Source: Neocallimastix lanati (nom. inval.)
Taxonomy: Eukaryota > Neocallimastigomycota > Neocallimastigomycetes > Neocallimastigales > Neocallimastigaceae
NCBI GenBank assembly: GCA_016946835.1
Contig: JACVTC010000023.1
Span: forward strand, 1,128,501-1,192,500
Direction of reading: 5' to 3'
DNA length: 64,000 bases
The notes below the pieces were generated by a model. That model saw only the letters and a list, made by a program, of their open reading frames with translations. It searched no databases and was not told where the DNA came from. Positions 1 through 15,895 of this stretch are shown piece after piece (the stretch's first letter is position 1; every line of letters starts with the position of its first letter). The translations under genes and the position numbers were made by a program.

Positions 1-1054
1 AGCCTTTTTACTTCTACCGGCATAATCATTAATAGACCTTGAAATTAATGCTGTAGCAAGAGCATTTGAATCAATACCTAATAATTCAGCAGCCATTTCA
101 ACTTCTACAATTTTTTAATAGTAATTGATTAGATAAAATTTTATTAAATTTAATCAGACTTTAAACTATTAGTATTAAATTTATTGTAATTGTGTTTCAT
201 TACCTTCCATATTAGTAATCTTTGATCCTGGAGTTGTAGTACCACTTTCAACCAATTCAAAATTAATATTACCTAAATGAAGAATAGCAGCTATTCCTTC
301 TAATAATGAAAGTTGATCCTTTTCACTAATACCAATAGAGTTCATAGTATTTATAATGTTATTTAATGAATCTTTATTAATATTAGCATCATCTACATCA
401 TCAGCAGTTTCATTTAAATATTTGTAATATTTTGCACTTTCTTTTAATTGGAGGTGTTCTGTAATAATATTAATATTAATGATAATTATATAATTTAAGT
501 ACATTAAAAAGTTTAATTGATAATTCAATTATAAAATTAAAATAATTTTAAAATTTTTAAAGTTTTTTAAATTATTGATTATTCTAACCTCTAAGTTCTG
601 GTTCAGCACCATTTAATAATTGATAGAAAATGTGGAAATTTCTTTCATTTTGTTGTTGTGTAACTACTCTTGACTTTTCTAAAAGATCTTTTTTAATGAC
701 GGTAATAATAATAATAATAATAACAATAATAATAATTTTATTTGTTTTAATAATTTTATCCCTTATTTTAATTTAATATTACTTTAGTTAATAGGTTTAT
801 TTTTTTTATTACTTACAAGTATTAATTTTTCCACCACTTGGGTTACCATTGCTATCAAATTGAAGATCCATATATTTACCCTTTTTTTTTTTTAAAAAAA
901 TTTTTTATTTTAATAATTATTATATATATCTATTTTTTGAACTTTTTATTTACTTAAAAAATTTAATAATACTTACGAAACGGGAAGAGTTATCATTTCT
1001 TACGGTTTTAGCATTACCGAAAGCTATTTAATAAATACAATAATATTATTTTAA

Positions 1055-1089
<35 letters not shown>

Positions 1090-1103
1090 TTGATATATGC
1101 AAA

Positions 1104-1146
<43 letters not shown>

Positions 1147-1842
1147 TATTGATATATGCAAATTATATTTATACAACTTACCTTCTAATACAGGGTTTGA
1201 ATTTAATAATTGATCTTTTACATGTTCGACAGTAATTTGTCTTGAGTTTTTACCAGCTATAGTTGCAATATATTCCATAATAAGTTTGGAGGCTTCTGTC
1301 TTACCAGAACCACTTTCACCACTAATAATAATACATTGATCTTGAGATTCATATTTCATTGTACGGAGTGTAACATCAGCAAGAGAATAACTATCATATC
1401 ATATAATTATAATATCAAAAAAATATTTAAAAAAAAATAATAATATACTTAACATTCCTATACTTTTTTAAATAAAATTTTACATTTACTACACAATAAT
1501 ACTAACATATGTGGTGGTAAATCTCTAGTATCATTGGTTCTATATATTTCAATAATATCTTTACTATATAAATTGACTGGTTTATATGGATTTACTGATA
1601 CAATAACGTTACCAATATAAGTCTTTTAAAATATATAAAATATATTAATATTAATTATCAATAACATTTTATTTTAATTATTTCATTTAATTATTCATTG
1701 TCTATAAACTTATTTTACTTACATAAATAAATCCATCTTCCCATCTCTTTTTCATATTTTCTAATAAACCATCTTCAGATAAGTCCTTTAATAAAATGAA
1801 ATCTGATACACCTGGACCAGCGTTGTTTATATCGAATGACAT
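1..1842 (-). CDS. Class I myosin heavy chain, motor domain (N-terminal part, cut by window edge)
   Basis: Actin-based motor of the cell cortex and endocytic sites. Eight exons can be joined in frame: 1842-1723, 1622-1507, 1390-1182, 1023-977, an exon within about 865-829, 687-589, 458-204, 104-1. The start [18 protein letters not shown] is typical of myosin I, with no SH3-like N-terminal barrel as in class II or V. It is followed by [16 protein letters not shown], the P-loop [12 protein letters not shown], switch [16 protein letters not shown], and [20 protein letters not shown]. The reading stops near residue 325, just before the expected TEDS-rule position, so the regulatory Ser/Thr or acid cannot be read. 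Most introns start GTAAGT or GTTAGT. The intron at 203-105 starts inside an apparently open frame (GGAAG|GTAATG) and gives the continuous peptide [15 protein letters not shown]. The tail domains (TH1, TH2, SH3) lie outside the window. Family assignment is firm; the exact paralogue is not determined. Confidence 0.93.
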
Positions 1843-4800
1843 TTTTTTATTTTATTTATTGGTAAACTTTTTATTAATGAATGTGAATAATGTAGTATTT
1901 AAATGCGCTATGAAATATTTAATATACAAATAACAATTTCTTTTTTGATTTCTTTTCTTGTTATTTATAAATTATTTACAAATATAAAATTAAATAAAAA
2001 AAAAAAAAAAATTAATTTATGCTATTATTTTGTTTTTAATTGATTATTATTGTTGCGTCTATGTATTGTATTCGTTTTATAGGATATAATTAGAAATTTC
2101 TTTATTCTTTTTAATATAAAATATTATAATTGTTATAAAAATGATAAAGCGTATATTTCAATTTTTTTTTTTAAGTAATATTTAGTTTAAAATAAAATAA
2201 AATAAAATAGCAATGTATAATTATTGGTAATAATGACTACTTTATTTTATTTTATTTAATGAAATAAAAATTTTTATTACTACTGTGATAAAGCGAATTG
2301 TAATAAAAATTAATTATGCAATATTAAATATCAATTTATTCAATAATTTTATAAATTCTTTCAACAATTTTTTTTTTTTAAAAAAAAACTATGTTTTATT
2401 AAAAATTTAACATGGTTTTTTAAAAATATTTGTTTATTGCTAATATATAATTAAAAACAATAATAGTAATTTAATTAGAATTAAATATGTAAAAACTTTT
2501 ATTATTAATTATTATTTTTTCAAAATTTTTTATAAAGGCCAATTTGAAAAAATAATAATCAATTTTTGATATTATTACTTATACTATTCTTATTATTTAA
2601 CAATAAAAAGAATTTTTGATAAAAGTTCTGAAGAAAAAAAAAAAAAAAAGAAAAGAAAAAATAGAATAAATTATTTAAGTTATTTTTTAATTTTAATAAT
2701 TATATATAATAAATATAATAAATATAACATATAGAATATATAAAATATATAGAATATATAGAATAATAAATTATTAATTAGAATAAACTATAATTGTTAA
2801 AATAGAAAATATTATAAATAATATAAATAATATATTTCTAATATGTAATAAATAATTTTAAAATAAATAAATAAATAAATAAATGTATTAAATAAATATT
2901 TATTTTTTTTTTTATTTTTATTTTAAAATAGTATTAAGAATTAATAATATATAACAATTAAAATGCAAAATATTATATTAATTTAATATATTATAATAAA
3001 TGAACTAATCATGGACTGTATATTAAAAATAATATATTATTTTCAAAATATATATATTATATGTACAACCTATATATAATTTCATTATATATTTTATAAA
3101 TATAATTATTTAATTCAATTAATAATAATTTATAATAAATATTTATATTTTATTTTTTTATAATATAAATATTTATTGTAAATTTATTTTATTATATAGT
3201 TTATATATATTAATATTTATTAAAATTTTCTTAAATATATTATAGAAATATAATTAAAAAAAGAAAAATTCTTTTATTTTTATTAAACTTTTTAGTTATT
3301 ATAAAAAATCAATATTTAATATAATAATGAAATTTTCAATATTTAAAAAGTTTTAATAGTACTAAGGAAAAATAAAGTTAATTATTTATATTAATAAATA
3401 TAGTTATTATTTGTAATTACATAAATCCATATTTATTCATGAGATAATCTTTCTATTTTATAATCAAAATGGAAAAGTACTTATAATGAAAACCTCTCAC
3501 ATAATAATCTTTATTTCTCTCTAGGGAATTAATAATTTTTATTATAGTTGTTTATTATCTTTTTTTTTTTTTTTTTTAATTATTTCATTTTACCAATGTT
3601 TCATTTTTTATTATTTTTATTGTTATTATTACCATTATTATCATTATTAATGATTATTTTTATTATTTACTATTCTTTTTGTATGCATCATGCAATGATT
3701 TTATCCTATCAATAGTAAATAATAAAATAAACCATAGAAAATAACAATAAACAAAAAAGAAATTCTTATAATTAAATAATAATAATAATAATAATAGTTA
3801 ATATTGAATTAAAAACTTTCTAATTATGGAAGGTTTTAATTAATATTGAAATTTAATTGATTAAAATTTTCTATATTTATTTTTTTAATATATCAATTGG
3901 GATTTATATTTTTTTAAATTTAAACATAAAACCATAATTATATATTAAATTATATTTATCTATAAATGAAATATATCATATTATAAATAGTAATACAATT
4001 ATAAATATAAAAAAATAAATAGAATATACAATGAAAAATAACTTTAATACCATTAATTTATATTACAATATATAAATTTAAATATTTGATTATATATAAA
4101 TTGTATAAATTGTATAAACATTTAAACTTTAATTATTAAATGTTTATTCCTTTTTTAAAATTAATTAAAATTTTTTCAATATTTACTTTTTCTTTTTTAT
4201 TATTATTTTTTTTTATTAATTCTCATTTCACAAAAAAATGTTTAGGTTTATTATTAACTCCTATATATAATAAAGCAAATATATGATTTTTTATATATTA
4301 GCTTGTAATTAAAAAAATGTGTAACCTAACAAAAACTTTATTTATTAATTTCTATGATAAAATGAAACCTTTCTTATTACCATGAGCTTTGATAAACATA
4401 TTCAATATAATATTAATATATACATGTAATATATAAATAGTTTTCTTATTTTCCAATAATTTGTTTAATATATATTAAAATAAATTAATATACCAATTAA
4501 AATTGAAATAAATATTTATATATTAAATAATTATAATAAAATAGGTTGAAGTATTATTAATATTAAAAAAAGTGTGGATGTAAATAATAATGTTAATTTT
4601 TAGTACAGAAAAAAAAAAGTTTTATACCTTAATGTATGGACATTCTTAAAATATAATAATTATTATAAATATATATGTATAATTCAACACTTAAAAGAAA
4701 TTTTAAATACATATTAACATTAAAAATACTTTTAATTATTTATTTTTAGTTGAATAATATTTTAAAATTCTTTTTTATTATTAATAAAAATGAATTTTAA

Positions 4801-5336
4801 AATATTATTCAAGGATATACTGATAATGAATGAACTAATAGCAAAATCAAAAATCAAAAAAAAAAAAAAAAAAAAAAAAGATAAAAATAATAAATAAATA
4901 GATAAAATAAAGTAAAAATAATAAAATAAAAATAATAAATAAATAACTTAAAAAAAAAATAGAAATTAAAATAATAGATAACTCTCAATAATATATATAG
5001 AGAATAATTTTTTTTTTTTTTTTTTAGAGATTGATTAATATTAATAAATATTAATATATATTTATTAATAAAAATTAATTGAAAATAAAAAAAAGAGAGA
5101 TGGATATATTAAACATATCAATTTTAATTGTGTTAATATTAATATAAAATTATTATTTATATAGATTTAGATATATATTTTTTTATATTATATATATATA
5201 TTTATTTATTTATTTATTGTTATTTTTTTTTATGAAATTCATTTAATTATCGCTATATATTATAAAACTTTATATTTGATGTTAAATCAAAATATTAAAT
5301 TTAACCTTTTTATAATAATAAAATAAGACCTTTCCA
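1843..5336. other. AT-rich intergenic stretch
   Basis: About 3.5 kb upstream of the myosin I start with no ORF, tRNA or rRNA signal. It holds poly(A)/poly(T) runs (2637-2650, 3559-3577, 4857-4879, 5010-5024) and a perfect hairpin at 4750-4812 listed separately. The first few hundred bases probably contain the myosin promoter, but no specific element is recognised. Confidence 0.7.
4750..4812. repeat. Perfect 21-bp inverted repeat (hairpin)
   Basis: The arm TTGAATAATATTTTAAAATTC at 4750-4770 is matched exactly in reverse complement at 4792-4812, with a 21-nt A/T loop. Even in A/T-only DNA a perfect 21-bp match this close is unlikely by chance. It could be a small foldback element or a cruciform-forming site. 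No protein is associated. Confidence 0.7.
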
Positions 5337-5735
5337 ACAGAAAGGAAATAAACGGGTGTGGGGCATTTCGCCAAATTGCATTTCGCCAGATTGCATTTCG
5401 CCAATTTTTTTGAAATCATGTGGCGTATTAAATAAATGTGGCATTTCGCCAAATTGCAATTCGCCAAGTTGCATTTCGCCAAATTGAAAATTATTAATAA
5501 ATAAATAAATCAATAAATAAAATTAAATATTATTAATATCGCATAAAAACAATTTTAAAAAAAATAATATTTTGAATTAATATTTATTTATTTATTCATT
5601 TATTTATATCAATACTCTACTTGTCGAAATGCAACCTGGCGAAAAGCAACTTGGGGAAATGCAACATTTTAATACTACGCCACTTGGCGAAATGCAATTT
5701 GGGGAAATGCAACTCTCCCGAAATAAACAGAAGAG
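5337..5735. mobile_element. Inverted-repeat element built of 15-bp GCATTTCGCCAAATT modules (MITE-like)
   Basis: The left arm has six 15-bp units: three at 5363-5407, a spacer, and three at 5441-5485 (consensus GCATTTCGCCAAATT). The right arm carries five units in reverse complement (about 5622-5662 and 5681-5710). The spacers also match as inverted copies: GTGGCGTATTAAATAAATGT near 5420 against the reverse complement of ACATTTTAATACTACGCCAC near 5663-5682. The arms are therefore one long, imperfect terminal inverted repeat around a 135-bp A/T core, which is itself partly palindromic. The modules are far GC-richer than their surroundings. No transposase ORF is present, so this would be non-autonomous if mobile. 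The short frames across it only translate the repeat. Target-site duplications were not identified. Confidence 0.6.
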
Positions 5736-5906
5736 AATGATATAATGTAGAATATTAAATAAATAAATAAATAAATAATAAAAAAAAAACCCACTTGATA
5801 CAATTAATTAAAATCAAAAATATTAATTTATCAAGGGAAGAAATTTTATAATTTTATTTTTATTTTGGTTTTTGTAAAATATATAATGAGAAGAAGTTAA
5901 AATTTA

Positions 5907-5953
<47 letters not shown>

Positions 5954-6395
5954 TGCTTTAAAAAAAAATAAAAAAAGTAAAATAAAAATTAAACAAAAGA
6001 AAAAAATTTTTTTTTTTTTCCATCATAGTGTAATTTATTATTTTAATAATTAATAATAAAAATTTTATATTAAATTTTATATTAAATAAGTTTTATACTA
6101 AAAAAAATCTATTGCTGTTTTGTAAAATTTATTTTATTTTTTATTATTTAATATTTTATTTTATTTAAAAAAGTATAGTATAATTTATAGTGTTTATAAA
6201 AGGTATAAATAAATAAAAAAAAAATTTTTTTTTTTTTTTCTTTAAAAGTATGTTATGTTATTATGTTATAAATAAATGAAAATTTATATCTATATCTATA
6301 AGAATATGTTGTATATTAATATATATATATATTTTATATATATATTTTATATATTATAATATCTCATATATATAAATTTATTTTTAATTATTGGT
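5736..6395. other. Intergenic, A/T homopolymer-rich
   Basis: Contains a roughly 40-nt poly(A) at 5908-5950 and mixed A/T repeats. It probably includes the 3' untranslated region and transcription end of the minus-strand gene that stops at 6396. Nothing else is seen. Confidence 0.6.
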
Positions 6396-7770
6396 TTAAT
6401 TATTATTATTATTATTATTATTGGTATTACCAGGGGAATAAAACATCCCTGCTCCCACACTATTATATGCTAGTGGACTATTAATAAGATTTAATAAAGG
6501 ATTGACAGGTGTTTGTGTATTATTTTCCTTGTTAGTAGTTGGAGATTGTAAAGAATAAGGTGTATTTTGAGAAGAAGAAACTGGGACTGGCATTTTCACA
6601 TGAATAGTTCCAATATTGGGTTTAGGTGTCGTTGGATTAAGATTTGAGAGGGCTTGATTATTCATTAAATTATTCATTGTATTTAAATTATTAGGGTTTG
6701 GAGGCATACCATAGAGTCGAGGATCAACATTAACATTTTGGAAATTATTCATATTATTCATATTGTTCATTTTATTTAAATTATTCATAGGATTATTACC
6801 AAAGAAATTATTATTGATATTATTCATACCCATTTCAGGTTCTAAACCTCTAGGCATATTTATAGGTAAGTTGGAATTAATTTGAAGATTACCTGGAGGG
6901 AGATTCTGTTGAAGTTGTTGTTGCTGTAACAGTGCTGGATTAAAACCAAGAAGCGCCATTTGTGATGAATAAGGTAGAGGAAGGAATGGGTTTTGAAGTC
7001 TTGATGTAGGAATTGTATTTAAAGAAGTATTAGAAGTTTCTGGAGAAGCATGCATTGATTTCATTGGTAAAATTTTATTTGAAATTTGATTTGACATAAA
7101 CATTTGTGTAGCAGGTGAAGGTAAATTAGAATTATTATTTGTAAAGTATAATGGAGAATGAATAGCAGATGGTGTTGGCTGTTGTGAAGAAGAAGGTTGC
7201 TTTTGAGGAGTTAATTGAGGGTTTTGGAATGGTGGGAAAGCATTTGTTTGAGGTGGATTATTAGCCATAAATAATGGATTATTCAACATATTTGTATTTG
7301 TAGTAGTTGATGATTCGTTTCCTCCTATTGGTGTATTAAGTTGAGAAAAAGGTTGAATAGGTTGAATAGGTTGTAATGGCGTTGGAATTGTTAAGACATT
7401 ATTTAATCCACTTCCAGGTGAAATTACATTAACTGCTCCCAATTCATTATTTTTAGAAATATTATTGGTATTAATAGCACTAATAGTGTTTTTATTACTT
7501 TTATCATTGCTATTATTATTGTTAACATTATTTTGATTAGAGGAATTAGGTGTAGTTGATTTAGATTGATTTTCCATTTTTGAAAAGATATCAGCGGAAA
7601 CAAAATTATCAGAAGTTGCTGATGATGGTGTTGAATTTGTAAATAATGGTGGAACCTTATTTTTTGTTTGTACAGTTAAACCTGGTGGAATAGAAGGATG
7701 ATCCGTATTATTAAGATATAAAGCTTTATTTATAACAAAAAAATAATAAAATAAAATTTGTTAATAAAGA

Positions 7771-7802
<32 letters not shown>

Positions 7803-8167
7803 ATATTTCATATATACGTCTAATTATATATATATATATATCAATATTATATACGTACTACTATTGTCAACACTCTTATGTTTATTCTGTTGATAATTTT
7901 GTGTATACATATTTTGATTTTGTAACCATTTATAATTAAAATCTATTGGTGTTGAATTTCCTAAATTAAATTTATTAAATACATATAAATAAAATATATA
8001 AATTAATAATTTTTAATATATAAAATGAAAATAAAAACAAAAAACAAAAACAAAAACAAGAACAAAACAAAATAATAATTAAAATAAAATAAAATAAAAT
8101 AAAATAAAATAAAATAGTAGAATATGAACATAGAGTACAGATTGAATAAAATAAAATAAAATAACAC

Positions 8168-8236
<69 letters not shown>

Positions 8237-11200
8237 TAATGAAAATATATTAGGTTTGAAAAAAACCAGAAAATTAATTATAACGATTAACTGATAATAA
8301 TTTCATAGTATATATATTTAAATATATTTATATATTAAAAAATAAAAAACTAAAATAGTAAAAAGTAAAAATAATATATTTACTTTTATCTTTTAAATTA
8401 TCATTTAATCCATTTCTTGTTGGTGTTGATAAAGAATCATTATTACTATTTGATTTATTTGGATTTTGAACAGGAATAATTGAATTTGTAAATGGATAAG
8501 CATACTCTTTATTCCAATCAAATGGTGAAAATAAACCAGATGTTGTTGTTGAAGATAAAAAAGCTGTATTTGACACTTGATTATTCACACCTCCTTTATT
8601 ATTATTATTATTATTATTATTATTGTTGTTGTTGTTATTAAGAAGTGAATTTTTAGCATTTAAATTATCAGTATAGAAATTCTCCATTCCAATTGAACTT
8701 GATTTATTGTAATTATTATTTTGATCTTGTGGTGGGTTATTTTCAGATTCTTTCATAATAGTTTTTAAATCCATACTAACGTCTAAATCATCTTTTATAC
8801 TAGCCAATTTTAATTTATGATCATTATTATCAATATTTACATCATTATTATTATCATTATTATTTTGATTATTTAAGATATTTTCATCTTTTTTTCTATC
8901 ATTCGTACTATTGTTATTAATGATATTAGAATTGTTTTGAGTATCATTTAAAGAAGCATTTTCAGATTCTAAATTTAAAATGTTCGTTGATTTTATTTAT
9001 TTATTTATAGATTGATTGATTTATATATAATAAAATCATATTATTAATTATTTTAAATTTAAATATAAATTATTTAATTCAACAAATTTTAAAAAGAGAA
9101 AAAATATAATAAGATTCAATCAACTTATATATATATGAATAATATGAATTCAATAAATTTATTAATATCTTTATTTTTATTACCTTTGATTTTAGTTTGA
9201 CTTTCCACTTTTTGTTTTCCTTTATTTTTATTTCTACCGGTGAATACAATAGTCTCTTGTAAATTATCATCATCATTATCATCATCATCATCATTATTAT
9301 TTATAATATTATCATTTTCATTTTCATTGAGTTCATTTAAGCTTTCATTAGAATTTCTACCTGTAATAATTTTAATTTTACCATCCATTTTAAGTGTAGC
9401 TTCTTTTGAATTTATAAATATTAACTTTTTCTTATGACTTAAAGGATTCTCCTTAATAGAGAATAAAAGATTTCCTTCAGATATTTCAGAAATTTCATAG
9501 GCTAATTTAAATAAATACTCTATCTGATCATTCATGATTTCATCTGTCGTTGATGAAATATCTCCGAAATTTTTATAATAATAAGAACTTAATATTTTTT
9601 GTTTTTCATCGGTCACATCTTGTAATGGTACAAATCCTCTCATATAAACTGCATTTTTAAATAAAAAGCATCCATTTTCTGATATAAATAAATCGTTCTT
9701 TTTGTTATTAATAATTGATTTCATCTTAGCAGGACTAATATCATTAATAACAGTTAAAACATCTTTAAAATTTGAAATCCATTCTGTACTTTCAATTAAT
9801 TGTTTATAACCTTCATTCAATTTAACTTTACACCATTGTGTATAAATAATTATATTAACTAATAAATTCTTTATATTTTGATAATTTTCTTTTTCATATT
9901 GAGAATTAGATTGCTTCTTCTTATGATCATCTTGGGAAACAGCATTTGCATATGAGAATGTTTGACCATTCACAGTAATTGTATTTTCTTTTCGAAGAGC
10001 AACAGTTAAAATAACATTGAAAAATTCTATATTAAATTTTATTAATTCTTTTTTCATATCTTCATCTAAAGGGTTTGGTTCATCAAAATCATTTGGAATA
10101 CTTTCTTTTTTAATTTTACTTAATTTTGTTAAATGTTTATTAACTAATAAATAATGAAGAGCCATATTTATTATAGATAATGTAATTAATTCATCTGTAT
10201 CTAAGAATTTTGTTTCTAATAAAATAGAAAAGACATCAAGAATATATGGTTTTATTTCTAAAAATTTCTCAACACTAATTTTTAATATAAATATATAAGA
10301 TTATGAAAAATATATTAATGTAATTAATTTTATATATTCAATGAAGAAGAATAGAGAAAGAGAGAGAGATGAAATGAAATGAAAAGAAAAAAAAATATAT
10401 TTTTATATTAATATTATTTAATAATTTTATATAATAAATTACAATAATAATAATTAAAAAAAAAAAGGTTTTAAATACTTTTTTGTGACTCCATAAGAAT
10501 AATTAATTAATCTTTCATAATCATTTAAAAAGTCATTTTTCATATTTGTGATATAAACTTTAGAAAATGAATTTGGATAACTTCTATTTTTATACTTTTC
10601 TTTTAAAATGTCCTTTTTAGATTTAATTTTTTCAACTGCTAAATATAAATTATCGCTTGAAGTAGTAAATGGTACACTAATGGCAAGACTTTATTTTGAT
10701 TTTAATTATTGATTATGAAATGAATTAAATATATAATTAATATTTTAATAAAATATATTTGATATGCTTATTAATTTTATTATTGTATCATACTTTATTT
10801 ATTATAATAATTATTATAATAAATATTATCTAAATAAGAATATTAATGATTATACATCCATATTACAAAAATAAAAAAAAAAAAAATACCTTCTCATATA
10901 ATTTTCAATGGCAATTAAACTTTTCATTTCATATGAAGCAATGACAGCTAATTGATTAAACGGATTACCATTACTTGGAATCAATTGAATTGCCATTTGG
11001 TAATAATTTTCGGCTATACTCCAATTTTTATAAGTAATGTCTGAATACATTTCAGAATATCTTACTATATTATTATATTGTTTAATATAAGATTAAGTAA
11101 ACATATTTTAAAATTTAAAGAATGTATGATCCATTTTAATTTAAATTATTAAAAAAAAAAAAAAAAATTACTTAAATCTCCAAGATAAATTAAAGTTTGA

Positions 11201-12284
11201 TGACAAACTTTAACCGCTAATTCTTTATTTTTTTCATTAATTTGTGTTGAATCTGTATGTTCTTTTATTTTTAATTTTTTTTTTATTTTAAAAAACCATT
11301 GATTAATATATTTTAAATATTATTATACGATTTTATTTACATATATTTATATTTACCAATATTTGAATTAATAAAACTTAATTCTATAGGCTTAAAAACT
11401 TTCGAAACTTGAGCCAAGTTATATAATTTTGTTAATTTTTGAATGAAATCTGTATAGAAACTAATGGATTCTTTAATAAATGAATGAAAGGAAGAAGAAT
11501 AGACTTTAAAAATAAATTTATCATTTTGATTAAGAGTACTATATAATTTTTTATACTTTAATTATAATTACAATTATCATTGATATTATAGGTTTTATTA
11601 TATTAGTATAATATATTACATTAATAAAAATAAATTAGTAAATTGTTCAATTCAATTATAAAATTATTCATATAAAGTATGAAATTATTATATTTATTAG
11701 CTTTACTTCTTTGTTTCGTTTTCGAAAATCATCAATAACTAAATAAAAAATATTTCTCCAAAGAGAAGATTCAATATCATTAGACACAGCATAATTTAAA
11801 TCAATAATAAATATTTGCTCAAAAGAATTTCGAAGTCTTTAAATAATAATAAAAATAATAATGTTAAAATTTATATATTAATAATAATTAATAAAGATTA
11901 ATTATCCATCTTTTTTAAATTATTTTTATAAATTTATTTATTTTATTAAATAAAAAATAAAAGCAAAACGATAATAATAATAACAAAGAAAAAAAAATAA
12001 TAATAATAAAAATAATAAAAATAATAACTATTATAATAATACTTACATATTTCTGTATTTTTCTACTTCATCATCAAAAGCACCTTTTTCAATAAATAAT
12101 TTTTTATACTTCTTATCTAAAGCCAATGCATTTCTAATTTATTATAAATGTATATATATATATATTTATATATTTATAGAAAATTAGAAATTTTATATGT
12201 ACTAAATATTTTTTTTTTTTACATATTTTTTTTTTTTATAAAGAAAAATACATACGATAATTGATATTCAGCTTTTGAATCCAT
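6396..12284 (-). CDS. SMG7/EST1-family protein (nonsense-mediated mRNA decay factor)
   Basis: Eleven exons join in frame: 12284-12256, 12133-12047, 11836-11707, 11555-11357, 11261-11172, 11064-10890, 10688-10479, 10274-9184, 8968-8384, 7960-7862, 7723-6396. They total 4023 nt and encode 1340 residues. The N-terminal 14-3-3-like/TPR region is diagnostic. LRNSFEQIFIIDLNYAV is followed by YLGDLIRYSEMY (about 172-183), SIAENYYQMAIQLIPSNGNPFNQLAVIASYE and YMRSLAISVPFTTSSDNL, the EST1 DNA/RNA-binding signature. In SMG5-7 the 14-3-3-like domain binds phosphorylated UPF1. There is no C-terminal PIN domain, which argues against SMG6 and SMG5 and for SMG7/Ebs1. The C-terminal half (about 700-1340) is Asn/Gln/Pro/Ser-rich with poly-Asn runs, probably disordered. 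The intron at 8383-7961 holds a minisatellite and a long AAT tract. The start ATG is the first codon of a frame that runs straight into conserved sequence. Confidence 0.88.
8040..8235. repeat. Low-complexity repeats in an SMG7-like gene intron
   Basis: Inside the intron at 7961-8383. (AAAAC)n at 8034-8068 and (AAAAT)n at 8080-8115 are followed by the motif GTAGAATATGAACATAGAGT with ACAGATTGAATAAAATAAAA, then (AAT)n at 8167-8232. The motif recurs as a tandem minisatellite near 16310-16555. Confidence 0.75.
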
Positions 12285-12513
12285 CTTTTAAAAAATATTT
12301 TTAAATAAATAATATTTTATTATTGTTATTGTTATTATTATTACTACTATTAGTTATTTACTTTTTTTAACTTATATATAATTCTTACTTTTATTAAATT
12401 TATTTTTATTTTTAATTTTTAAAATTTATATTATACTTTAATTATCTTTTATTTAAATTATTATATTTCTTAATATTATGAGTCTATTTTTTTTTTTTTA
12501 ATTTTATTTTATC

Positions 12514-12551
<38 letters not shown>

Positions 12552-13912
12552 CTTATTATCAAACTATATTTTAATAATTGTTTCTAATAATAATGAAACA
12601 AAACCAATTAAGTTTTTAATTAATAATTAAATCTTATTATAATGTCAATTCTTATTATATATATTTATATAAATATAAATATAATATAGAAAAAAAAAGT
12701 TATTTAATATTAACGCGATTTAATAATTAATATTTATAATTAATCTATTGTAAAACTATTTTGATATAAATCAATTATTTATCAATAATAATGAGGTGTC
12801 TAGGTCTATGTTTAAAAAATGCATATTCATAATAATTTCTCAATTATCCACTACAAAATCTCCTTTATATAACCAATAAACTTATTAACATAAAGGAATC
12901 TAAATATTTATTTCACTTTATAATAATTATTTCATTTAAAATTTATTATTTTTCTTATATTTTATTTTCAAAGTTTATATAAATGTATAATAAATAAAAG
13001 TGTTTATAAAAAAAAAAGTTGTATCCTCAATCTATAATAATATAAAGAAAAAGGAAAAATGTAATTTATATAATTTTAAACAGCCACTTTATAATAATAT
13101 TTTTTTTATTTATATTATGAAAAAATAAAAAAAAATTTTTTTAATAAAAAAAAAAACTATTTTTTTTAATAAACAAAAATAAATTTTTATAAAAATAAAA
13201 TAATAAAATTGAATTTTAAAAATATAAAAATTTACTTAAATCTTTATTTTTTTTTTTTAATTTTAGTTTAAGATTTTCTCATTAATTAAATATTTATTCA
13301 TTTATTAAATATATAATTAAAAAAAAAAATTTTTTTATAAATAATTATTTATATTTAAAATTAATAATTTTTTTAAAATCTTAAACTATATAACTATATA
13401 TTAAAAATATTAGAGAAATTTATATAGACTATGGAAGTATAGATTTTATTATAATTTTTTAAAAATATAATTTAAATAATTATATTAATTAAATGTTGAC
13501 TTTTCTTTTAATTTATATATAAACATTTTATTGTTATTTAATAAATAATTATTTATTTATCTATTAATTTACTATTAATTATAATACAATAATATTTATA
13601 CATTAATTTATCTATTTATTCATTTATTTATTTTTTTATTATTAATAAAATTTTTAATAAAAAATAAATAAATGAATAAATAGATAAATATAAGTAATAT
13701 ATTATAATTATGAAATAATTAATAAAGAATTAAATTATGGATTTATTTTTAATATATAATTTTAATAAAAATGATTGGAAATCAATTTTATTTTTTTCAT
13801 ATTTTCATATTTTATATTTTTATATATTTTTTTTTAAATTAGGAATTAGGAATTGTAAAATTTCAAATTTAATAATTTTTATTTTTAAATTTAGAAAGAA
13901 AATAAAATAAAA
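12285..13912. promoter_or_regulatory. Divergent intergenic region between the SMG7-like gene and the Trm8 gene
   Basis: The two genes are transcribed away from each other, so this 1.6 kb must contain both start regions. It is almost wholly A/T, with a poly(T) run at 12518-12550. A slightly more mixed patch at about 12780-12900 (AATGAGGTGTCTAGGTCTATG...) stands out in composition. No TATA box or known factor site can be called with confidence in such DNA. Confidence 0.4.
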
Positions 13913-15672
<1,760 letters not shown>

Positions 15673-15852
15673 AATACACTATAAGATACATATACATTTT
15701 AAAAATTAAATAAACAGGAAATTTTTAAGAAAAGATGAAAAAAAAAAAAAATCAATAATATATAATCAATATATTTATAGATAAATAGATAAATAGATAA
15801 ATAGATAAATAGATAAATAGATAAATAGATAAATAGATAAATAGATATAATA

Positions 15853-15895
<43 letters not shown>

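Noticed and set aside
5282-5513. Two overlapping minus-strand frames with NLAKC/FGEMQ repeats, resembling pentapeptide repeats
   Set aside because: They only translate the 15-bp DNA module; the mirror-image arm at 5622-5727 shows the signal is at the DNA level.
15777-15846. Telomere-like repeat
   Set aside because: The (ATAGATAA)n unit is an internal simple repeat, not a TTAGGG-type telomere sequence.
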